Shown here in pieces: positions 28,391 to 36,340 of a DNA stretch of 64,000 nt. How positions within the stretch are numbered: the stretch's first letter is position 1; each line of letters starts with the position of its first letter. Source of the stretch: Exobacillus caeni (GTDB lineage: Bacteria > Bacillota > Bacilli > Bacillales > Guptibacillaceae); the NCBI RefSeq assembly GCF_005747095.1, contig NZ_SWLG01000006.1, positions 62,001-126,000 of the forward strand. Reading direction: 5' to 3'. A program made the position numbers and the translations under genes. Below the pieces are notes generated by a model. It worked only from the letters and a program-made list of their open reading frames with translations. It did no database searches and was not told the origin of the DNA.

Positions 28391-29668
28391 ATGACGTTAA
28401 TTCAACACGAAGCAACAGTGTTGGACGGAATAAAGCTACATACGATCCAGACGGATAAATACAAGACAAACACGGTTGTTTTGCAAATGAAAGCTCCTTT
28501 AAAAAAAGATACTGTCACGAAAAGGGCATTGCTGCCATATGTATTGCAAAGCGGAACGGAAAATCTTCCTTCCACCAAGCAGGTCAGAAGGAAGCTGGAA
28601 GAACTATACGGCGCTTCTTTGTATGTTGATCTTGCAAAAAAAGGAGATTTCCATGTTATCTCGATACGCATGGATATATCAAATGAAAAGTTTTTATCTG
28701 AGCAGTCGAAAATATTAAGCGATGGCCTGCAACTGTTGAGTGAAATTTTACTAAATCCTAAAACAGAGCAAGGGTCGTTCGATAGTGCAATCGTCCAGAA
28801 AGAAAAAAGAACCTTAAAGCAACGGATCCAGTCGATCTATGACGATAAAATGCGCTACTCCAACATGCGGCTTACAAAAGAAATGTTTCCGGATGAGCCA
28901 TTCGGTCTTCACATTTATGGAGAATTGGATATGGTGGACAGCATCACGGGCAAGGAACTTTATGAATATTACCAAAAAGCTATCCAGGAGGACAGTATCG
29001 ACCTTTACCTTGTAGGCGATTTAGAAAAGCATAACGTTTCGGAGATCGTTAAGAAAACCTTTTCACTAGGGAGACGGGGAACAGAAGAAGGTGCTGTGAC
29101 GGAAAAAGCTGCTCTTGATGTTACGGAAAACGAAGTTATCGAAAGCCAGGACATCAAGCAGGGAAAATTGCATATGGGTTATCGAACAGGAATCAGCTAC
29201 AAAGACGAACAATATTATGCGCTTCAAGTCTTTAACGGAATCTTTGGCGGTTTCTCTCATTCCAAACTTTTCCGAAATGTTAGAGAAAAGGAGAGCCTTG
29301 CATATTACGCTGCTTCAAGATACGAAAGCCATAAAGGCCTATTGATCGTAATGTCAGGGATCGAGACAAAAAATTACGATAAAACTGTTTCCATTATTAA
29401 AGAACAGCTTGAAGCGATGCGTTCAGGGGATTTTTCAGAAGAGGAAATGGGCCAGACGAAGACGATGATCAACAACCAGTTGTTAGAAACAATAGATGAT
29501 GCCAAAGGGATGGTCGAACTTCTTTATCATGAAGAAATAGCGGGCTACTCCAGGCCGATGGAAGATTGGCTGGATGGCATTGAAAAAGTTACAAAGGAAA
29601 AAGTGGTCGACGTTGCAAAGCAAATAACGCTCGATACCGTTTATTTCTTAAAGGGAGAGGAGGCTTAA
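28391..29668 (+). CDS. ymfF: M16 peptidase-like protein YmfF (no HxxEH)
   Basis: A 425-residue protein with the M16 peptidase fold, orthologue of B. subtilis YmfF by position and sequence (KRALLPYVLQSGTENLPSTK, LEELYGASLYVDL, FGGFSHSKLFRNVREKESLAYYA). The place where active members carry HxxEH reads LLPYVLQSG, so it is probably a catalytically inactive partner of the next gene product, YmfH, as in heterodimeric M16 pairs. The start is ATG 28391 with GGAGGT upstream; the frame extends to 28343 without support. ymfH begins one base after its stop. Confidence 0.88.
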   Translation: MTLIQHEATVLDGIKLHTIQTDKYKTNTVVLQMKAPLKKDTVTKRALLPYVLQSGTENLPSTKQVRRKLEELYGASLYVDLAKKGDFHVISIRMDISNEKFLSEQSKILSDGLQLLSEILLNPKTEQGSFDSAIVQKEKRTLKQRIQSIYDDKMRYSNMRLTKEMFPDEPFGLHIYGELDMVDSITGKELYEYYQKAIQEDSIDLYLVGDLEKHNVSEIVKKTFSLGRRGTEEGAVTEKAALDVTENEVIESQDIKQGKLHMGYRTGISYKDEQYYALQVFNGIFGGFSHSKLFRNVREKESLAYYAASRYESHKGLLIVMSGIETKNYDKTVSIIKEQLEAMRSGDFSEEEMGQTKTMINNQLLETIDDAKGMVELLYHEEIAGYSRPMEDWLDGIEKVTKEKVVDVAKQITLDTVYFLKGEEA

Positions 29669-29669
29669 T

Positions 29670-30956
29670 ATGGAAAAAATAGTTTTTGACCAGCTCCAGG
29701 AAACGTTGTATAAATCAAAACTGCCGAATGGGTTAGAAGTGTGTATCCTGCCTAAACCAGGATTCAATAAAACCTATGCTACGTTCACAACAAAATACGG
29801 CTCTATCGACAACCATTTTGTTCCATTGAACGAAGAAGGAAAGCTGCGTGTTCCGGACGGCATCGCCCACTTTCTAGAACATAAGCTGTTTGAAAAGGAA
29901 GACAGGGACGTATTTCAGGATTTCAGCAAGCAGGGCGCCTCGTCCAATGCGTTCACTTCGTTTACAAGAACGGCTTACCTGTTCTCAGCTACAAACAATA
30001 TCGAATTGAACCTTAAAACCTTGATAGACTTTGTACAGAGTCCCTGGTTTAGTGATAAAAGCGTAGAAAAGGAAAAAGGGATCATCGGCCAGGAGATAGA
30101 AATGTACAATGATAATGCCGACTGGAGAGCCTATTTCGGCGTGATAGAAAACATGTACGAACATCATCCTGTTAAAATCGATATCGCTGGAACGATTAAC
30201 TCTATTTCTAAAATAACAAAAGATCTTCTTTATACGTGCTATGAAACGTTTTACCATCCGAGCAACATGCTGTTGTTCATTGTTGGTCCGGTTGAACCCG
30301 AGAAAATCATGGAACTGGTAGAGGGAAATCAGGCCGCGAAAGATTATAAAGACCAGCCTCCGATCGAGCGTTTTTTTGAAAACGAACCGCCGGAGGTCGC
30401 CAAAAAGAAAAATGTACTGAAAATGTCAGTGCAAACACCAAAATGCATGATGGGCTTTAAAGAACAGAATCCAACTCGCCAGGGGTCAGATATGCTGAAA
30501 CATGAGCTCAGTATCAACCTTGCACTTGACTTGATGTTCGGGCAGAGCTCTGAAAATTATGAAAAGCTCTATGATGAAGGGCTTATCGACCAGTCGTTTT
30601 CTTTTGATTTTACAGAAGAATATGGTTTCGGTTTCTCCGTTATCGGAGGTAATACCCAGAAGCCGGATGAACTTTCGGACCGGATTTATGAAATGGTAAA
30701 AGAGTTCCGCGATAGCAAAATTAGTGCTGAACAGCTAGAACGTATACGCAAAAAGAAAATAGGCGGCTTTTTAAGATCGCTTAATTCGGTTGAATTTATC
30801 GCGAATCAATTTACTAGATACCAGTTTAACGATATGAATCTTTTCGATGTTGTTCCGACACTTGAGAGCCTGACTGTGGAAGATATACAGGAGGCTGTGC
30901 GTGATCATTTTAAAGATGAATCGTTTACTGTTTTTCAAGTGTTGCCCAAGGGATAA
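29670..30956 (+). CDS. ymfH: M16 zinc metallopeptidase YmfH
   Basis: The active-site-bearing member of the pair, 428 residues. The zinc motif is HFLEH in GIAHFLEHKLFEKE (near residue 68), followed by FSKQGASSNAFTSFTRTAYL and the distal Glu region in IIGQEIEMYNDNADWRAY. A C-terminal half resembling LFRNVR-type motifs is present but more diverged (EKLYDEGLIDQSFS). ATG 29670 follows AGAGGAGG at 6 bases. Peptide substrate unknown. The pair precedes the ymfI gene, as in B. subtilis. Confidence 0.92.
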   Translation: MEKIVFDQLQETLYKSKLPNGLEVCILPKPGFNKTYATFTTKYGSIDNHFVPLNEEGKLRVPDGIAHFLEHKLFEKEDRDVFQDFSKQGASSNAFTSFTRTAYLFSATNNIELNLKTLIDFVQSPWFSDKSVEKEKGIIGQEIEMYNDNADWRAYFGVIENMYEHHPVKIDIAGTINSISKITKDLLYTCYETFYHPSNMLLFIVGPVEPEKIMELVEGNQAAKDYKDQPPIERFFENEPPEVAKKKNVLKMSVQTPKCMMGFKEQNPTRQGSDMLKHELSINLALDLMFGQSSENYEKLYDEGLIDQSFSFDFTEEYGFGFSVIGGNTQKPDELSDRIYEMVKEFRDSKISAEQLERIRKKKIGGFLRSLNSVEFIANQFTRYQFNDMNLFDVVPTLESLTVEDIQEAVRDHFKDESFTVFQVLPKG

Positions 30957-30971
30957 CCGTTAGCTTATTAT

Positions 30972-31076
30972 AAAAAGGCTGGTTCATTTGTAACTGATTC
31001 TTTCCTCTTCATATCACGAGTGTATTTCTCGGGTCTGATGCCTGGAACCATCAGTCATTGAACCAGTCTTTTCTTT
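30972..31076. repeat. Large hairpin downstream of ymfH
   Basis: AAAAAGGCTGGTTCA (from 30972) is mirrored by TGAACCAGTCTTTT (to about 31073). A second small hairpin, CTGATG-CCTGGAAC-CATCAG (31035-31054), lies inside. It could be a terminator for ymfFH or the edge of the repeat element that follows. No gene lies in 30957-31384. Confidence 0.55.
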
Positions 31077-31077
31077 T

Positions 31078-31355
31078 GGCTTTTTACATATGTGTTGTTG
31101 CTATTTTCACTTTCACTACGAGCTAGACTGATGGCTGCACGCTTCAAGATATCTACTGCTTGTAGAGTAAGTCAATGGAAACGTACAGTTTTAGAGGTGT
31201 TCAAAGTGTGCACAAAAGCGATAAACTGCGACATAGCAAATGGCTGGTCGCTACGGAAAGCGAACTGCCCGGAGCGGAAATCAATATTGAGATAGCGTCG
31301 CAGTTCATCTTATTGTAAAGCTGTTAAGTAACAAAATATACGAAAAGAGCCTTTC
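31078..31355. repeat. Dispersed inverted-repeat element, copy B
   Basis: The left end (GGCTTTTTACATATGTGTTG) and right end (ACGAAAAGAGCCTTT) are roughly mirrored. The core 31207-31303 is the best copy of the long left arm, GTGCACAAAAGCGATAAACT followed by GCGACATAG, and closes with GCGTCGCAGTTC. The middle GGTCGCTACGGAAAGCGAA and CTGCCCGGAGCGGAAATC are nearly identical to copies A and D. Confidence 0.75.
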
Positions 31356-31384
31356 TTTTACATTGTTTAGCGGAGGGGAAACAG

Positions 31385-32104
31385 ATGGAGAAATATGCAC
31401 TGCTTACAGGAGCTAGCGGAGAAATAGGACAGGCTATTGCAGCTCAACTTGCCGATAATGGGTATAATTTGATACTGCATTACAACAAAAACAAAGAAGC
31501 GATAGAGCGTATAAAAGTATCTTTTCCTGAAAGAGAGATCATATCTGTCCAGGCAGATCTATCAGTTAGCAAGGATGTGCAAAAGATCGTACAGCATTGC
31601 AATGTTCCGATCGATCTTGTTGTACATAATGCCGGAATAGGCCATGTTGGCCTTTTAACAGATATGGCGGATGAGGAAATCCAGAAGATGAACAATCTCC
31701 ATCTTACAAATCCGATTCTGCTGATCAAAAGATTGCTTCCTTCGATGGTGACGAGAAAATCGGGCAATATTGTAGTTATTTCTTCGATCTGGGGATTAAC
31801 AGGTGCCTCCTGTGAAGTTGTCTATTCCACTGTTAAAGGGGGCCTCAACACGTTTGTTAAAGCACTGGCAAAAGAAATGGCTCCAAGCGGTATTCGCGTC
31901 AATGGCGTCGCACCCGGAATGATCGATACAAAGATGAACGAACATTTTACAGAAGAGGACAAACAGAAGATAAAGGAAGAGATACCGATAGGCAGATTCG
32001 GTAGTTCCGGGGAAGTAGCTGACCTTGTAACCTTTCTTGCCTCAGACCGGGCATCCTATATATCCGGGCAAATTGTATCGATAAACGGTGCATGGTATTG
32101 TTGA
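31385..32104 (+). CDS. ymfI: SDR-family oxidoreductase YmfI (EF-P modification)
   Basis: A 239-residue short-chain dehydrogenase/reductase. The cofactor motif is TGASGEIGQAIA, the Asn motif HNAGIGHVG, and the catalytic set Ser (VVISSIWG) and Tyr-x-x-x-Lys (YSTVK). The B. subtilis orthologue at the same locus reduces the carbonyl on the lysine modification of elongation factor P; I infer the same here from position and family, not from a diagnostic residue. The start ATG 31385 follows GGAGGGG. Separated from ymfH by repeats. Confidence 0.85.
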   Translation: MEKYALLTGASGEIGQAIAAQLADNGYNLILHYNKNKEAIERIKVSFPEREIISVQADLSVSKDVQKIVQHCNVPIDLVVHNAGIGHVGLLTDMADEEIQKMNNLHLTNPILLIKRLLPSMVTRKSGNIVVISSIWGLTGASCEVVYSTVKGGLNTFVKALAKEMAPSGIRVNGVAPGMIDTKMNEHFTEEDKQKIKEEIPIGRFGSSGEVADLVTFLASDRASYISGQIVSINGAWYC

Positions 32105-32197
32105 TCTGCAATATATAAAAGTTAGCGGGAAACATGAATAATTTTTGCTAACAAAAGAGAAGCTATACATGATTTAACTCATAAAGGAGGGAACATC

Positions 32198-32458
32198 ATG
32201 TCAGTATTAGAAAACTGGGATCACTGGAAATCTTTTTTAGGAGACCGCTTGAATCAGGCTGAAGGACAGGGCTTGAACAAAGGTGTGGTTTCTGATGTCG
32301 CATACCAAATTGGAGGCTACCTTGCAGAACAGGTCGAGCCAAAGAATGAACAGGAAAGATTACTTGCTGACCTTTGGAGCGTAGCTGACGAAGAAGAACA
32401 ACATGCAATTGCTAACATGATGGTTAAACTGGTTCACAATAACGGAACTAGAGAATAA
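32198..32458 (+). CDS. ymfJ: DUF3243 family protein YmfJ
   Basis: An 86-residue acidic soluble protein of the DUF3243 family. It has no motif of known function. Recognised by VLENWDHWKSFLGDRLNQAE, ADLWSVADEEEQHAIANMMV and its place between ymfI and ymfK. AAAGGAGGG gives a strong ribosome binding site. A terminator follows. Confidence 0.82.
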   Translation: MSVLENWDHWKSFLGDRLNQAEGQGLNKGVVSDVAYQIGGYLAEQVEPKNEQERLLADLWSVADEEEQHAIANMMVKLVHNNGTRE

Positions 32459-32469
32459 TTATTTTGCTG

Positions 32470-32500
32470 GAGGATGTGAAAACATCCTCATTTTTCATTT
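32470..32500 (+). terminator. Intrinsic terminator of ymfJ
   Basis: GAGGATGT pairs with ACATCCTC over GAAA, followed by ATTTTTC. Confidence 0.85.
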
Positions 32501-32620
32501 TATGGTTATTTTTTCTTTTATTTGGGTAAATTTTTATGAAAAACCATTCTCCGCTTTTCTCATTCCATAAAATCATATATCATTAAAATGAATCATTATT
32601 ACTTGCATATTCGGAACGTT

Positions 32621-32629
32621 TGTTATAAT
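32621..32629 (+). promoter_or_regulatory. Extended -10 promoter of ymfK
   Basis: TGTTATAAT (32621-32629), 20 bases before the ymfK ATG. A TTGCAT hexamer lies 15 bases upstream of the -10, slightly short for a -35. Likely drives ymfK-rodZ. Confidence 0.55.
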
Positions 32630-32648
32630 TATCCTGAGGAGATGAATC

Positions 32649-33428
32649 ATGGAAAAGAAAGAATGGTATTTAGAGTATGAAATACATAAAAACAGGCCGG
32701 GATTACTTGGGGATATCGCTTCCTTGCTGGGTATGCTCGGAATTAATATCATTACCATAAATGGTGTAGATAACCAGCGCAGGGGTATGTTATTGTTAAT
32801 TGATGACATGGAACAAATAGAACGACTTGAATCTATCTTAAATACAATGGATAATATTACCGTAACCAAAATGCGCCAGCCGAAATTAAGAGACAGGCTG
32901 GCAGTCAGGCATGGAAGGTATATACAGCGGGATGCAGATGACAAGAAAACTTTTCGTTTCGTCCGTGATGAACTTGGCCTGCTTGTTGATTTTATGGCGG
33001 AATTGTATAAGAAGGATGGCCATAAGCTGATTGGTGTTAGAGGCATGCCAAGAGTTGGAAAAACAGAATCGATTGTCGCTTCAAGTGTTTGTGCAAACAA
33101 GAGATGGGTTTTTCTTTCTTCCACTTTGCTAAAACAAACGGTGAGGCAGCAAATTGCCGATGATGAACTAAACGTTGACAATATATTTTTGATAGACGGT
33201 ATAGTTTCTGCAAAAAGGGCTTCAGAAAAACACTGGCAGCTACTGCGCGATATTATGAGGCTTCCTGCTACCAAGGTTGTTGAACACCCTGATATCTTCG
33301 CAAGGGAAACCGAGTATTCATTGAATGATTTTGATTACATTATTGAACTAAGAAATGACCCAGATGAAGAAATTACATATGAAGTAATTGACCGTGATTC
33401 CGGATTCTCAACATTTGATTTTAATTAA
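32649..33428 (+). CDS. ymfK: DUF3388 protein YmfK with ACT-like and P-loop regions
   Basis: A 259-residue cytoplasmic protein orthologous to B. subtilis YmfK (DUF3388). Residues 1-75 look like an ACT-type regulatory fold (EYEIHKNRPGLLGDIASLLG, NIITINGVDNQRRGMLLLID). Residues 115-130 contain LIGVRGMPRVGKTES, which fits a Walker A P-loop (GxxxxGKT). A LRDIMRLPATKVVEHPDIFA segment follows; no clear Walker B was identified. Function unknown; nucleotide binding is an inference. It sits directly before rodZ. Confidence 0.82.
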   Translation: MEKKEWYLEYEIHKNRPGLLGDIASLLGMLGINIITINGVDNQRRGMLLLIDDMEQIERLESILNTMDNITVTKMRQPKLRDRLAVRHGRYIQRDADDKKTFRFVRDELGLLVDFMAELYKKDGHKLIGVRGMPRVGKTESIVASSVCANKRWVFLSSTLLKQTVRQQIADDELNVDNIFLIDGIVSAKRASEKHWQLLRDIMRLPATKVVEHPDIFARETEYSLNDFDYIIELRNDPDEEITYEVIDRDSGFSTFDFN

Positions 33429-33445
33429 TTGGTAGGTGTTCTTGA

Positions 33446-34321
33446 TTGAGTGAATTAGGACAACGTTTAAAAAACGCCCGACAGGAAAAAGACATGTCTC
33501 TTGAAGAAGTTCAGGAAGCGACAAAAATACAAAAGCGTTATCTTGCAGCGATAGAAGCAGGCGACTTTGACCAGCTGCCAGGCAATTTTTATACAAGGGC
33601 ATTCATTAAAAGCTATGCAGACGCCGTTGGATTATATGGAGAAGAACTGCTAGAAGAATATAAAGGGGAGCTTCCAAAGTCTAACTCCGAAATGCCGGAA
33701 AATTTGCCTCCCCGTAAGTCCCGGAGTTCTGTTTCAAATCGCAGTTCCAAATGGACTTCCATTCTTCCTACCTTGCTCGTAGGAGTGCTGATCATAGGTG
33801 TGATTGCGATATTCTGGTACTTTTTGCAAAACGGTTCCAGTGATACCCGTGTTGACAATCCGGAACCTGACAGCGAAGAAATCGTTAGCGATGAAAACAA
33901 GGAAAACCAGGATACATCAAAAGAAGACCAGGCGAATGAAGATGCAGATAAAACTGATAGCACGGCCGCTGATGAAAATCAGCAGCAGCAGGAAGAAAAG
34001 CCTGCGTTTACGCTTAAAAAAGTAGACAGCACGAACGATGAACAAACGTTCCAAATAAGCGGCGCAGATAAAATTGAAGTGAAGCTTGAGGCAAGCGGCA
34101 ACAGCTGGACGGGCATTAAAACGAAGAGTTCAGGCAAGGGCTGGTTCAAACAGGTTTCATTGAGTGCAGGAAAGTCTTCTACTATCGATCTTACAAATGA
34201 AGAAAATATATACTTCAGGCTCGGCAGCTCGCCAAATACCTCCATATACGTTAACGGGGAGAAACTTGACATTCCGGTAAAACCTGATGTGCAAAATGTG
34301 TATTTAAAAAAAGGTGAATGA
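33446..34321 (+). CDS. rodZ: Cell-shape protein RodZ (YmfM)
   Basis: RodZ links the MreB cytoskeleton to the membrane and cell-wall synthesis. The 291-residue protein has an N-terminal Xre-like helix-turn-helix domain (LGQRLKNARQEKDMSLEEVQ), a basic stretch, one membrane segment at about residues 107-128 (ILPTLLVGVLIIGVIAIFWY), an acidic Asp/Glu/Gln-rich extracellular linker and a C-terminal DUF4115 beta domain. The TTG start at 33446 is supported by GGTAGGTG upstream and the family N-terminus. It lies between ymfK and pgsA. Confidence 0.93.
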   Translation: MSELGQRLKNARQEKDMSLEEVQEATKIQKRYLAAIEAGDFDQLPGNFYTRAFIKSYADAVGLYGEELLEEYKGELPKSNSEMPENLPPRKSRSSVSNRSSKWTSILPTLLVGVLIIGVIAIFWYFLQNGSSDTRVDNPEPDSEEIVSDENKENQDTSKEDQANEDADKTDSTAADENQQQQEEKPAFTLKKVDSTNDEQTFQISGADKIEVKLEASGNSWTGIKTKSSGKGWFKQVSLSAGKSSTIDLTNEENIYFRLGSSPNTSIYVNGEKLDIPVKPDVQNVYLKKGE

Positions 34322-34356
34322 AAAGCGGAGTCATCAACATGATGGCTCCTTTTTAA
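34321..34356 (+). terminator. Intrinsic terminator of rodZ
   Basis: GGAGTCATC pairs with GATGGCTCC around AACAT, with flanking A and T runs. Confidence 0.85.
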
Positions 34357-34450
34357 AAGTGGCTTTTCTTTCAGGTGTTAGAAAAGAATGGTAAAATGGT
34401 TTGTATATCGTTCTTATCAATCAATGAGTGGTGTTATAGGAGGAACTCTA

Positions 34451-35029
34451 GTGAATTTGCCTAATAAAATTACAGTATCTAGAATTTGCTTAATCCCTGT
34501 TTTCATGATTTTTCTTTTAGCCCCTTTGTCTTTGGGGGAAGTAACGATAACGAATGAAGTTATCCCGGTTTCTCATTTGATTGCGACAACTATTTTTATA
34601 ATCGCTTCTGTTACGGATTGGATAGACGGCCACCTTGCAAGAAAACATAATCTGGTAACGAACCTTGGGAAGTTTCTTGATCCGCTTGCAGATAAGCTGC
34701 TTGTGACCTCTGCCTTTGTTTCGCTAGTAGAGCTTGGAGGCGCGCCAGCCTGGATCGTTATTGTGATTTTAAGTAGAGAATTCGGAGTTACAGGACTTCG
34801 TCTTGTCGCTGCATCTGAAGGTGAAGTATTAGCTGCAAGCCAGCTTGGTAAATTGAAAACCTGGATTCAAATCGTTGCCATTATCGCATTGCTGCTTCAC
34901 AATGTTCCATTCTCTGGTATAGGATTGCCGTTTGCTGACATTGCATTATGGGCAGCTTTGATCATCACCGTGTATTCTGGCTGGGACTATTTCTATAAAA
35001 ACAGGCATATTATCCTAAAATCCCGATAG
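34451..35029 (+). CDS. pgsA: Phosphatidylglycerophosphate synthase
   Basis: PgsA makes phosphatidylglycerol phosphate from CDP-diacylglycerol and glycerol 3-phosphate at the membrane. The 192-residue protein carries the CDP-alcohol phosphatidyltransferase motif DWIDGHLARKHNLVTNLG followed by KFLDPLADKL, with all the conserved Asp residues, and has four to five hydrophobic segments. The GTG at 34451 is chosen because TAGGAGGA lies 7 bases upstream and the product starts NLPNKITVSRI, as in the family. A possible -10 (TGGTAAAAT) is at 34389-34397. Confidence 0.95.
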   Translation: MNLPNKITVSRICLIPVFMIFLLAPLSLGEVTITNEVIPVSHLIATTIFIIASVTDWIDGHLARKHNLVTNLGKFLDPLADKLLVTSAFVSLVELGGAPAWIVIVILSREFGVTGLRLVAASEGEVLAASQLGKLKTWIQIVAIIALLLHNVPFSGIGLPFADIALWAALIITVYSGWDYFYKNRHIILKSR

Positions 35030-35095
35030 AAGAAACCGGCAAGGGCAAAGGTGTTGAAAAACATAAATAAATTATGCCGGAAAGGGAGTTAGAAC

Positions 35096-36334
35096 ATGAA
35101 TGCAGAAATCATAGCGATTGGCTCAGAACTGCTCCTGGGCCAGATTGCTAACACAAATGCGCAATATTTATCCAGAAAACTTGCAGATATAGGCATCAAT
35201 GTTTATTATCATACTGTTGTAGGAGATAATTCCGAACGGTTAAAGCAAGTGATCACAACAGCAAAGAGTCGGTCAGACCTTCTTATTTTTACAGGTGGCC
35301 TTGGGCCGACAAAAGATGACCTGACAAAGGAAACGATTGCTGATGCAGCAGGGAGAAACCTTGTTTACGATGAAAAAGCGATGTCGGCTATAACTGGTTA
35401 TTATAAAAAGGTTAACAAAAAAATGTCAGATAATAACAAAAAGCAAGCGCTTGTCATAGAAGGAGCGACTGTTTTCAATAATGATACAGGAATGGCCCCC
35501 GGGATTGGTTTTCTTGAAGGTGAAACACATTACATCCTCCTTCCGGGTCCACCAAAAGAAATGAAACCTATGTTTTCGAACTATGTTGAACCTTATTTAA
35601 AACAAACAGTTAACCATTCAGAGCGGATCGTATCCAGAGTTTTGCGTTTCTTCGGAATCGGCGAGTCACTGCTAGAAACTAAATTAGAAGACCTGATCGA
35701 AAGGCAGAGCAATCCAACGATTGCTCCATTGGCCGGAGATTGGGAAGTGACACTAAGATTGACAGCAAAAGAGACCTCAGCTGAAAAAACAGCGGTTTTG
35801 TTAGACGAAGCGGAAACAGAAATACAACGCCGGGTCGGAGATTTCTTTTATGGATACGGTGAGACATCACTCGCCATTGAGACTGTTGAGCTGTTAAAAG
35901 AGAGAAAACTGACTGTAGCTGCTGCTGAAAGCTTGACAGGCGGTTTATTCAGTAAAGAAGTTACGGACGTTTCCGGTGTGTCATCTCTATTTAAAGGGAG
36001 CTTCGTTTGCTATACGAATGAAGCAAAAAAACAGCTTCATGTGCCGGACAAATTACTCCAAGATTTTGGAGCAGTAAGCGAGGAATGTGCAAAGGAGCTT
36101 GCTGAAAATGCCAGGAAACAGTTAAACGCAGATATTGGTATTAGTTTTACTGGAGTGGCCGGTCCTGATAAGAGCGAAGGAAAAGAGGTTGGAACGGTTT
36201 ACATCGGGCTTTCGACAGAAACAGATTTGGCCGTGCATTCCTTACAGTTGGCGGGTAATCGTGAATCGATCCGCGCCAGGACCGTAAAGCATGGATTTTT
36301 TGACATTATGAAGCATTTACAGAAAGGTGAATAA
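35096..36334 (+). CDS. cinA: CinA family competence/damage-inducible protein
   Basis: CinA combines an N-terminal COG1058/MoCF-like domain with a C-terminal PncC-type nicotinamide-nucleotide amidase domain. The 412-residue product shows [36 protein letters not shown] and [11 protein letters not shown], then [14 protein letters not shown] and [20 protein letters not shown] in the C-terminal domain. In Bacilli it is usually co-located with recA and linked to competence. Here a helicase gene separates the two. ATG 35096 follows AAAGGGAG. Confidence 0.95.
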   Translation: MNAEIIAIGSELLLGQIANTNAQYLSRKLADIGINVYYHTVVGDNSERLKQVITTAKSRSDLLIFTGGLGPTKDDLTKETIADAAGRNLVYDEKAMSAITGYYKKVNKKMSDNNKKQALVIEGATVFNNDTGMAPGIGFLEGETHYILLPGPPKEMKPMFSNYVEPYLKQTVNHSERIVSRVLRFFGIGESLLETKLEDLIERQSNPTIAPLAGDWEVTLRLTAKETSAEKTAVLLDEAETEIQRRVGDFFYGYGETSLAIETVELLKERKLTVAAAESLTGGLFSKEVTDVSGVSSLFKGSFVCYTNEAKKQLHVPDKLLQDFGAVSEECAKELAENARKQLNADIGISFTGVAGPDKSEGKEVGTVYIGLSTETDLAVHSLQLAGNRESIRARTVKHGFFDIMKHLQKGE

Positions 36335-36340
36335 ATACAG

